Origin: a bacterium
Lineage (GTDB): Bacteria > Patescibacteriota > Gracilibacteria > UBA1369 > GCA-2718715
Direction of reading: 5' to 3'
Assembly (NCBI GenBank): GCA_030426295.1
Contig: JAUHYY010000069.1
Span: 1 to 5,566, forward strand
Length of the DNA stretch: 5,566 nucleotides
Shown here: in pieces, positions 1-5,566 of the stretch
Numbering within the stretch: the stretch's first letter is position 1
How the letters are laid out: each line of letters begins with the position of its first letter
Notes under the pieces: model-generated
Told to the model about the DNA's origin: nothing
Seen by the model: only the letters and a program-made list of their open reading frames with translations
Databases searched by the model: none
Made by a program: the position numbers and the translations under genes

Positions 1-10
1 TTTCTCTCAT
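1..10 (-). CDS. Possible first codons of a further minus-strand gene, cut by the window edge
   Basis: On the minus strand an ATG at 10-8 opens a frame reading Met-Arg-Glu before the window ends. It lies about 17 bases beyond the predicted start of transcription from the promoter-like sequence at 34-61, the same spacing seen at the coupling ATPase gene. A second ATG at 43-41 is in the same frame with no stop between, so the true start could be there, although it would then overlap the -10 element. No Shine-Dalgarno motif precedes either ATG. Three codons give no information on product. The call rests only on promoter position and the open frame, so it is weak. Confidence 0.25.
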
Positions 11-33
11 AATAAAATAATTATCAAGAACGC

Positions 34-61
34 ATCTTAACATCAAAACAGGATAAGTCAA
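34..61 (-). promoter_or_regulatory. Predicted sigma70-like promoter for the gene off the left edge
   Basis: On the minus strand a -35 hexamer TTGACT (56-61) is followed after 16 bases by TAAGAT (34-39). TAAGAT is directly preceded by TGT, giving the TGn of an extended -10 element. It matches the consensus at 5 of 6 and 4 of 6 positions. It lies 10 bases or more past the stop of the coupling ATPase gene and points away from it, so the next gene probably has its own transcript. The -35 hexamer and spacer length are the same as in the promoter of the two-domain protein gene (4746-4773). No terminator hairpin is visible between the ATPase stop codon and this promoter. Confidence 0.45.
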
Positions 62-70
62 TATAACACC

Positions 71-2578
71 TTAAAAATCAAACCCTATACGTGCACCAAC
101 TTCTTGTTCTACGAACTCTTTCTTTCGACCGTACTTCATTCTTGAGTACTCTTTAATAATGTCAGCAATCTTCTGACTTTGACCTGAAGTATCATAAATT
201 GTCTCAAGTGAGAATGGTCTCGAAGTTGTATTATCAATGTTCAGTTTTATATAAGTCTTATAGTTTGCAATATTAATAATATCTTGCTCACTTAAAGTCG
301 GAGAGTACTCTTTCGCAAGATACTCTGCATCTTCGGCACCTACTTTAAATGACATCATAGTACCCACGTTACCGAATACGGCATCACGAATCGCAGAACT
401 CGTACTACCATACTTAGTCGACACCAGCTGGTTAATATACTGATGGGCCATAATTAGATTCAGTCTATACTTACGAGCTTCAGAAAGAATTGTTGCAAAC
501 GAATCTGTCGCAAAGTTCTGGAACTCATCAACATATAGATAGAAATCTTTACGATCTTTCTTTGGCATATCAGCTCTACTCATGGCCGCCATCTGAATCT
601 TAGATACAAGAATCAAACCAAGAAGCTGAGTATTTAGATCACCAATCTTACCTTTTGAAAGATTAATAAGAAGTACCTTCCCTTCATCCATCACCTTTCT
701 AATATCAAAGGCTGACTTAGTCTGACCAATAGTATTACGCATTACCGTATTGGTAATGAATGGACCAAACTTAGCAGAGAAATACGGAATCATCTCCTGT
801 CTCTCACGTTGACCTGTATTTGCATACTCATGCTCCCAGAAAGATTTAACCACTGGATTCTTAATTTTCTTAACTTTATATTGCATGAATGCTTCATCGG
901 TAAACATTCTTGGAACATCGATAAGTGTCGCCCCTTCATCTGGATCATCCATCAAAGTCAAACACGCATTCCTGAAGTAATGCTGAATACGTGGACCAAA
1001 GATCTCATCACCAAACAGCTTAATGAAAATCTCTGTCGCTTGCGAGGAAACCATATCTTGCTCTTCAGGATTTCTAGCTTCAAGAATATTAAGCCCCATA
1101 GGCCGTTCTAAATCTGAAGGATCAAACACAATAATATCTTTAGCACGTTCTTTTGGAACATAAGTAAGAATATCTTCTACAAGATCCCCATGTGGATCAA
1201 TAACACAAACACCTTCACCATTCTGCACATCTTGACGAGCCAAGAAACTAATCAAATTAGATTTACCAGTACCAGATTTCCCGATTATATAATGATGTTT
1301 AGTTCTATCATCACGTTTAAAGTGAACTTTTGTAACAGCACCTCTGAACATGTTGTTACCTAGATACAAGCCTTCCTCAGGTGTATCAAGTGGCGCTGGT
1401 AAAACTTTGTACTTAAGCCAATCAATAATTGGCGTAAAATTGTAAATACTACTTGGGAAATGGATAATATTAGCAAGTTCATCAGGAACCAAAATCGAAC
1501 TCTTTTCACCAAATTTAAAGTATCTATTAACAAAACTATAATTCATCAACCAGTTATTGATTGAATCTATAGGAACAATTCTTCGCATCTGGAACCAGTT
1601 ACTTGCAGCATCCTTAAACACATTAAAGGCTACAAAAATATTATTTAAAATTTCAATCGTTCGGGCTTTAGACTTAGTAGAAGCAAAAACTCTTATCACT
1701 GCATCAAAACCAATTTGTTCAGCTTTAGCGCCGATATTCTTAGCAACTTCTTCTTCAGTCTGAAGCATTCTAATAAAGCTATCACCACTACTAGCACCCG
1801 GAGCATTTTGCTTACCAACTACACTATCGTATCCAAACACAAGCGTAATCAATAATTCATTAAACCATCCGATCACAGGGATCTTAGATAAAAATCCTTT
1901 CTTTCTCTTACCTGTCTTAAAGAAATTAGTCGCAAACTCACGTGCTTTCTTTTGCCACTTTGCACCTCTAGGCCTAATCATAACTTGGATCATAGCCATT
2001 TCATCTTCTTCAAGCTTAGACATCACATTAGTAAGCGAATTCAAGGGATCATTCTCAATCTCTTTATACATCTGAATCGGAAACCAACTCTGTTTCACAA
2101 GGAAAGCAAAATATCCTCTTAAAAACTGACCTTTTTTCTTAAGCTGAACCTTTTCGTGTATATCGATATGAGCATCTGAATAATAAGAAGTTATCTGCTT
2201 CTCAACCAATTCTTGATACTTTTTATAAGTTGAAATATGAAAACCAACTTTTTTATTCTCGCAAACAAGTTCAAAAGAAATTATATCTAACTGAAATAAC
2301 CACACTAGTAACCTATTTCTAAAATCTAACTCACGAATCTCATGTAAAGAACGATAAAGCTGAGACATCACTCCAATCTTTTCTCTAAAGTCTTTTTCAA
2401 CTTCTTCTTCTCTATCTTTATGAGAATCTTCACGTGGCAGAATGACCTTTATGTAGACCAAATCCTTAGTTGATTTCTTCGCAGCAAAATAATGAAAAAA
2501 CAATTTTGCTACCTTCCAGAACATCCAAAAAGTGAATAATGTTAGTAACAAATTTAATATTTGTTTTAGAACGTCCAT
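71..2578 (-). CDS. Membrane-anchored type IV coupling ATPase, VirD4/TraG-like
   Basis: This 835-residue protein is an additional-strand-catalytic (RecA/HerA-like) ATPase of the VirD4/TraG/TraD type. Such proteins use ATP to feed DNA or protein substrates into a type IV secretion or conjugation channel at the inner membrane. A hydrophobic stretch at residues about 5-31 would anchor the N-terminus; a second at about 229-250 could touch or re-enter the membrane. Residues about 35-400 form a large region I do not recognise. The motor follows: Walker A GKSGTGKS (433-440), a DPHGD motif (461-465) typical of coupling proteins, Walker B LYVDEFQNF (681-689) with acidic D684 and E685, and AHQ (711-713) as the sensor glutamine. 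All key residues are present, so it looks active. The first ATG is preferred because it keeps the anchor; no Shine-Dalgarno motif precedes it. The stop is TAA. No relaxase, VirB4 or pilus gene is visible here, so the substrate is unknown. A HerA-type translocase is less likely given the anchor and the DPHGD motif. Confidence 0.88.
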   Translation of the reverse strand: MDVLKQILNLLLTLFTFWMFWKVAKLFFHYFAAKKSTKDLVYIKVILPREDSHKDREEEVEKDFREKIGVMSQLYRSLHEIRELDFRNRLLVWLFQLDIISFELVCENKKVGFHISTYKKYQELVEKQITSYYSDAHIDIHEKVQLKKKGQFLRGYFAFLVKQSWFPIQMYKEIENDPLNSLTNVMSKLEEDEMAMIQVMIRPRGAKWQKKAREFATNFFKTGKRKKGFLSKIPVIGWFNELLITLVFGYDSVVGKQNAPGASSGDSFIRMLQTEEEVAKNIGAKAEQIGFDAVIRVFASTKSKARTIEILNNIFVAFNVFKDAASNWFQMRRIVPIDSINNWLMNYSFVNRYFKFGEKSSILVPDELANIIHFPSSIYNFTPIIDWLKYKVLPAPLDTPEEGLYLGNNMFRGAVTKVHFKRDDRTKHHYIIGKSGTGKSNLISFLARQDVQNGEGVCVIDPHGDLVEDILTYVPKERAKDIIVFDPSDLERPMGLNILEARNPEEQDMVSSQATEIFIKLFGDEIFGPRIQHYFRNACLTLMDDPDEGATLIDVPRMFTDEAFMQYKVKKIKNPVVKSFWEHEYANTGQRERQEMIPYFSAKFGPFITNTVMRNTIGQTKSAFDIRKVMDEGKVLLINLSKGKIGDLNTQLLGLILVSKIQMAAMSRADMPKKDRKDFYLYVDEFQNFATDSFATILSEARKYRLNLIMAHQYINQLVSTKYGSTSSAIRDAVFGNVGTMMSFKVGAEDAEYLAKEYSPTLSEQDIINIANYKTYIKLNIDNTTSRPFSLETIYDTSGQSQKIADIIKEYSRMKYGRKKEFVEQEVGARIGFDF

Positions 2579-2588
2579 TTATAGCGCT

Positions 2589-2605
2589 TAATAATCTTAT
2601 TATTA
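2589..2605 (-). repeat. AT-only inverted repeat across the -10 region and leader of the ATPase gene
   Basis: Seven bases, TAATAAT, are followed after three bases by their reverse complement ATTATTA. The repeat covers part of the -10 element and the expected transcription start of the coupling ATPase gene. With no G-C pair the RNA hairpin would be weak. It may be a protein-binding site or simply a by-product of AT-rich sequence. Confidence 0.3.
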
Positions 2606-2629
2606 TACCAGAAATAAGCCCTTTTTGAA
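2602..2629 (-). promoter_or_regulatory. Predicted promoter of the coupling ATPase gene, with a consensus extended -10
   Basis: On the minus strand TGGTATAAT (2602-2610) is a full consensus TATAAT with the TGn of an extended -10 element, which can work without a good -35. The best -35 candidate 16 bases upstream is TTCAAA (2624-2629, 4 of 6). Transcription would begin near 2595, leaving about 17 bases before the ATG at 2578. The leader has no AGGAGG-like sequence. The candidate -35 lies inside the 6-base-stem inverted repeat at 2619-2633, so repression by a protein bound there is possible. Confidence 0.55.
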
Positions 2630-2633
2630 AGGG
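2619..2633 (-). terminator. Short hairpin after the two-domain protein gene: weak terminator or operator
   Basis: CCCTTT and AAAGGG form a perfect 6-base stem with a 3-base loop, about 25 bases past the stop codon of the two-domain protein gene. In the minus-strand transcript the stem is followed by CUUAUUU, a broken U-rich tail, so it could be a weak intrinsic terminator. The same bases overlap the candidate -35 of the coupling ATPase promoter, so the inverted repeat could instead be an operator. It is the only G-C-containing hairpin I see in the 80-base gap. Confidence 0.4.
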
Positions 2634-2658
2634 TATAAAGATAATATTTATTAAAGTA

Positions 2659-4731
2659 TTAACCAGAAACCCTACTTAAATAAGCATCATGAGCATCAGG
2701 ATCTTCTAAATCAGCAAAAACCTCCAACATATTAGGTCGAATAAATTCATAAACCCTCCTATTCAATCCCTTAAATGGACAACCAACCTGAGGCATTTGA
2801 CCAACTTCACCTTCATAAGCCTTATAAATAGTTTGGCATCTAGGCATAATTCCCAATTTATTATTTCTTTTCCTACCAATTACATACCCTTTATCAAGAG
2901 GGATACTGAAACGACCAACTCTAGTACCACCTGCTTTAGAAGTTTCATAAGCAATCATCTTATCGAAATGCAACTGAGCTAAAATACCAGTTAAATCTTG
3001 AATAGAGTCCATGATTTCAACAAATTCCTCAAAGGTACACTTTCTACCAAACTGCTGAACAAAAATAACAGGTATAGCAGCAATTAAAGAAAAATAATTT
3101 TTAATAGAATTACGTAACCCACCGACAATAATAAATTCCTGTCCATAATGTTGAGTCAGCCTTGACTGAGCAGCAAAATCAAGAAAAGCTAACGACTTTT
3201 CATCACCTTTTCCTCTAGCCATATAATCATACCAAGAATCCTTACAGAAAAAATAGTGAAGCTCCATATATAACTGATCAATAACAATCTTAAAAGTTAT
3301 AGGGTCTAAAGAATCAAGTTCAGCTAAAAGATCTTCTTCTAAACGCCTCCATCTAATCAAGGTACCAGTTTCAAACTTATGATCTTGATAAACAGATCCA
3401 AACTCAGGAAAATAAATTTGCGCTAAATCAGACTGCATAGATGAAGCCACTCCATAGACTGTAGGCTTAACGACAGAAGGGTTCATTTTTTTTGAATCTT
3501 TTTGTTTATAGGGACAACCACTTTTTTCAACTTTTCTTCGAACTTCAGCAGCAATCCTCAAAGCATCAACATCTCTATTCTGCTCTACAATCTCTAACAT
3601 TTTGCCTCTAGACAGATCAAATTCAGTCTGATCTTCTTCAGACACCTTTAAAACTTTTTTTTTCGACAACATATCAGTTGCAAGCAGCAGCAACCTATAA
3701 TAACCACAAACATAACTATTTGAATCTCCTTCATCAAGCATTGGCCTAAACATTTCTTCTAGATTAGGAACAACAAGTTCAAAAATCAGCTTATTTAATC
3801 CAGAAAATGGGCATCCAAGCTGAGGTGTCTCATCATCAGACCTAGGATAATCTTTGAAACCAATCGCCAATCCTCTTTCAGTATCACCTATCACACATTC
3901 CTCAGGCAACAAAAGAGCCAATCGTCCAATAAGTTTAGACTTATCAAAAGGAACCGATGCTCTTTCATCAAACTTAGTGAACCCACCCAAATGCATTTGA
4001 GATAAAAGTCCAACTAAAAACTTAGAATTTCTTAATATTTCAGAAAATTCTTCTGCAGTAATATGCCTACCAAACTGCTTGTAAAACACAACAGGTATAA
4101 CCATAGCAATCCTATAATACTGCCTAACAGCATTTACTAAACCAGGAGCTAATGTGAAGCTATGATAATTAATTTCTACTCTTTTATTTTGAACTGCATC
4201 ATCAAGGTATTTAAGAACATCAGCTCTAATTGGTGATGACTGCGCTTCAATATTAAGCTTATAATGAACTTCACCAGACACGTACTCAGCCAAAGCAAAA
4301 TCACGAATCACAGAAGCAAGAAATGGATAAACTTCAGCCAAATCAGAAAAATCTCTAGATGAAAATATACTTATCGAATCATCATCTTCTCCCCCATCCC
4401 TAACAACTTTTTTATGATTTTCATAAAAATTTGTCATATAACCACTAAAATGTCGCTCTACATCATCAGATAAAGTACGAGAAACACCATAAACAAATTC
4501 TTTTGAGTCAGCCTTTGTTAAGGCTGCTAAATCAATATCACCTAAACCAAGCTCTCCATCTTTAATTCCCTTAGCAATAATACGCCCCGCTCTATTCTTA
4601 CCACTGTCAACACCCTTAACTATCCCCATCAAAGCAGCATTCCCCTGGTCATATTTAGCCTGATCCGACAAACGAACTTTAGGACGTTCTACTACCGATT
4701 CTACTGAAGAATCCAAAACCATATTGCGCAT
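2659..4731 (-). CDS. Protein of unknown function with two tandem copies of one domain (GCPFxGLN motif)
   Basis: I do not recognise this 690-residue protein. Its two halves are homologous: residues about 78-335 and about 423-680 align with an offset of 337-345. Paired landmarks are VYGV (80-83 and 425-428), IPVVFYKQFGR and IPVIFVQQFGR (212-222 and 553-563), GRLALLLPEECVIG and GRFSIPLDKGYVIG (269-282 and 606-619), and GCPFSGLN and GCPFKGLN (306-313 and 650-657) followed by a PNxxExF helix. The first 77 residues look non-repetitive and low in structure. The linker, about 336-422, is rich in charged residues and has a third GCP motif (405-407). There is no signal peptide or clear membrane segment, so a cytoplasmic location is inferred. 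It has its own promoter and a TAA stop. The ATG at 4731 is chosen as the longest; Met4 (ATG at 4722) is an alternative, and neither has a Shine-Dalgarno motif. The length and coherent duplication make it a real gene; the role is unknown. Confidence 0.85.
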   Translation of the reverse strand: MRNMVLDSSVESVVERPKVRLSDQAKYDQGNAALMGIVKGVDSGKNRAGRIIAKGIKDGELGLGDIDLAALTKADSKEFVYGVSRTLSDDVERHFSGYMTNFYENHKKVVRDGGEDDDSISIFSSRDFSDLAEVYPFLASVIRDFALAEYVSGEVHYKLNIEAQSSPIRADVLKYLDDAVQNKRVEINYHSFTLAPGLVNAVRQYYRIAMVIPVVFYKQFGRHITAEEFSEILRNSKFLVGLLSQMHLGGFTKFDERASVPFDKSKLIGRLALLLPEECVIGDTERGLAIGFKDYPRSDDETPQLGCPFSGLNKLIFELVVPNLEEMFRPMLDEGDSNSYVCGYYRLLLLATDMLSKKKVLKVSEEDQTEFDLSRGKMLEIVEQNRDVDALRIAAEVRRKVEKSGCPYKQKDSKKMNPSVVKPTVYGVASSMQSDLAQIYFPEFGSVYQDHKFETGTLIRWRRLEEDLLAELDSLDPITFKIVIDQLYMELHYFFCKDSWYDYMARGKGDEKSLAFLDFAAQSRLTQHYGQEFIIVGGLRNSIKNYFSLIAAIPVIFVQQFGRKCTFEEFVEIMDSIQDLTGILAQLHFDKMIAYETSKAGGTRVGRFSIPLDKGYVIGRKRNNKLGIMPRCQTIYKAYEGEVGQMPQVGCPFKGLNRRVYEFIRPNMLEVFADLEDPDAHDAYLSRVSG
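3655..3663 (-). other. A9 run in the coding strand between the two domain copies
   Basis: Codons for Lys357-Lys359 are AAA AAA AAA, giving nine A residues in a row in the linker of the two-domain protein. Runs of this length are known to allow RNA polymerase slippage. Reading the flanks, one extra A leads to TGA after a few codons and one missing A leads to TAA two codons later. Slipped transcripts would therefore encode the N-terminal copy only, about 360 residues. Whether slippage happens is not shown by the sequence. Confidence 0.35.
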
Positions 4732-4735
4732 TAAA

Positions 4736-4752
4736 TAAAGGCAATACTATAA
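4736..4752 (-). repeat. 17-base direct repeat, copy next to the start of the two-domain gene
   Basis: On the minus strand this copy reads TTATAGTATTGCCTTTA. It matches the copy at 4765-4781 at 16 of 17 positions, the single difference being C for A in the TTGxCT part. The period is 29 bases. This copy supplies the TATAGT -10 hexamer of the predicted promoter and reaches to within five bases of the start codon, so a protein bound here would block transcription. Confidence 0.6.
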
Positions 4753-4773
4753 ACTAAACACCCGTAAAGTCAA
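4746..4773 (-). promoter_or_regulatory. Predicted sigma70-like promoter of the two-domain protein gene
   Basis: On the minus strand TTGACT (4768-4773) and TATAGT (4746-4751) each match consensus at 5 of 6 positions and are 16 bases apart. The start of transcription would fall near 4739, only about eight bases before the ATG at 4731, so the mRNA would be close to leaderless. The -35 begins immediately past the TAG stop of the glycyl-tRNA synthetase gene. Each hexamer lies in a different copy of the 17-base repeat, which suggests either a duplicated promoter segment or paired operator half-sites. Confidence 0.6.
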
Positions 4774-4781
4774 TACTATAA
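4765..4781 (-). repeat. 17-base direct repeat, copy overlapping the synthetase stop codon
   Basis: On the minus strand this copy reads TTATAGTATTGACTTTA. Its TAG is the stop codon of the glycyl-tRNA synthetase and its TTGACT is the -35 of the next gene's promoter. It also contains its own TATAGT (4775-4780), which could act as a second, upstream -10. The partner copy lies 29 bases away at 4736-4752. Confidence 0.6.
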
Positions 4782-5566
4782 TGCTAAATACTGATCAATC
4801 TCATCTATCTTAATTCTTTTCTGCTCACCAGTATCACGATCTCGCAATGTGACTGTTCCATCTTCAAGCCCATCATAATTAACAGTAATACAGTAAGGCG
4901 TACCAATTTCATCTTGCCGTCGGTATCTTTTACCAATTGCACCACTTTCATCGTATTCAACGTTAAACTTAGACTTAAGTGAGTTATAAATCTCTTTAGC
5001 AGGGCCTTGCAGCTCTTCTTTCTTCATTAATGGGAACACAGCAACCTTAACAGGCGCAACTTTAGGATCAAAAGCCATATAAACTCTAGTTTCACCACCC
5101 ATTTCATCTTCTCTGTAAGCATCAAGCATCACAGTAAGCACAGATCTATCACAACCAAATGAAGGCTCAATCACCGCAGGTACAAACTTTTCATTCGTTT
5201 GAGGATCTTGATAATGCAATTTCTGCTTAGAAAACTCTTCATGCTGAGAAAGATCAAATTGACCTCTATCAGCTAAACCGAATAATTCTCCCCACCCAAA
5301 TGGGAATTCATATTCAATATCTTCAGTTCGTGACGAATAATGTGAAAGTTCATCAGCATCGTGTGCACGCCATCTCATTTTATCTTCACGTACACCAATA
5401 CCTTTATAGAAATCCCAAACGGCTTGTTTCCATTCATCAAAATATTTTTCTTGATCACCTGGTTTAACAAAGTACTCGATTTCCATTTGTTCGAACTCAC
5501 GAGTTCTAAATGTAAAATTACCTGGAGTAATCTCATTTCTAAATGCCTTACCAATCTGCGCAATAC
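4776..5566 (-). CDS. glyQS: Glycyl-tRNA synthetase, single-chain (alpha2) type, 3' part
   Basis: This enzyme joins glycine to tRNA-Gly using ATP in the cytoplasm. The last 262 residues are present; roughly the first 200 lie beyond the right edge, since the family is usually 450-500 residues. The frame runs in from the edge as IAQIGKAFRNEITPGNF, which contains class II motif 2 (FRNE), and continues through RTREFEQMEIEYFVKPG. The ATG at 5486 is therefore an internal Met, not the start. Next come FGWGELFGLADRGQFDL, typical of the single-chain bacterial, archaeal and eukaryotic type, and class II motif 3 with GCDR (5145-5156). The last ~90 residues form the anticodon-binding domain, including YRRQDEIGTPYCITVNYD and TVTLRDRDTGEQ. 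The gene ends with TAG inside a 17-base repeat. No terminator hairpin is visible after it, so read-through into the next gene is possible. Confidence 0.96.
   Translation of the reverse strand, partial: IAQIGKAFRNEITPGNFTFRTREFEQMEIEYFVKPGDQEKYFDEWKQAVWDFYKGIGVREDKMRWRAHDADELSHYSSRTEDIEYEFPFGWGELFGLADRGQFDLSQHEEFSKQKLHYQDPQTNEKFVPAVIEPSFGCDRSVLTVMLDAYREDEMGGETRVYMAFDPKVAPVKVAVFPLMKKEELQGPAKEIYNSLKSKFNVEYDESGAIGKRYRRQDEIGTPYCITVNYDGLEDGTVTLRDRDTGEQKRIKIDEIDQYLAL

Noticed and set aside
809..1111. Open frame of 100 codons on the plus strand
   Set aside because: It is antisense to the well-conserved ATPase motor region, has no recognisable domain and reads as low-quality composition.
1557..1763. 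Plus-strand open frame of 68 codons
   Set aside because: It lies wholly antisense to the coupling ATPase gene and shows no recognisable motif, so it is a shadow frame.
2797..2982. Plus-strand open frame of 61 codons
   Set aside because: It is antisense to the second, clearly conserved domain copy of the unknown protein.
3805..3816. GCPF motif as a cytochrome P450 heme-ligand loop
   Set aside because: The P450 signature FxxGxxxCxG and the ExxR helix are not present, and both copies lack the family's length and layout.
4776..5486. Start of the synthetase at the ATG at 5486, giving a 236-residue protein
   Set aside because: The same frame stays open to the window edge and encodes class II motif 2 and the conserved TREFEQ sequence upstream of that Met.
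5375..5563. Minus-strand open frame of 62 codons
   Set aside because: It overlaps the synthetase in another frame, while the synthetase frame shows family motifs right through this region.
71..5566. UGA recoded as glycine, as in Gracilibacteria and Absconditabacteria
   Set aside because: No in-frame TGA occurs in about 1,790 codons, glycines use GGN, and tryptophans checked are TGG.

Overview
This is an AT-rich bacterial window with three genes in a row on the minus strand, separated by short gaps. From right to left, which is the direction of transcription, they are the 3' part of a single-chain glycyl-tRNA synthetase gene (4776-5566), a 690-residue protein of unknown function built from two copies of one domain (2659-4731), and a membrane-anchored VirD4/TraG-type coupling ATPase (71-2578). 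The extreme left edge may hold the promoter and first codons of a fourth gene on the same strand. No RNA gene, insertion sequence or CRISPR array was recognised.

The organism is most likely an uncultured, streamlined bacterium. The candidate phyla radiation (Patescibacteria) is my best guess: the coupling ATPase with a large uncharacterised N-terminal region, the small gaps and the lack of ribosome-binding motifs fit it. This is inference. The standard code applies: tryptophan is TGG where checked, stops are TAA, TAA and TAG, and no in-frame TGA occurs in about 1,790 codons. That argues against the UGA-glycine groups (Gracilibacteria, Absconditabacteria).

Each gap contains a plausible minus-strand sigma70-like promoter with a 16-base spacer, placed so that the transcript would begin only about 8-17 bases before the start codon. 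None of the three starts has a Shine-Dalgarno motif. The genes therefore look like independently transcribed neighbours with very short leaders rather than one operon, and their functions show no obvious link.

The most interesting object is the middle gene. Its two halves align with each other along their length and each carries a GCPFxGLN motif. The linker between them holds the two longest homopolymer runs I noticed in the window (A9 and A8 on the coding strand). A one-base slip at A9 in either direction meets a stop codon within a few codons, and the A8 run abuts an in-frame ATG just before the second copy. The gene could in principle yield single-domain products, but this is unproven. Its promoter also contains a 17-base direct repeat (16 of 17 identical, period 29) that carries the -35 and -10 hexamers.
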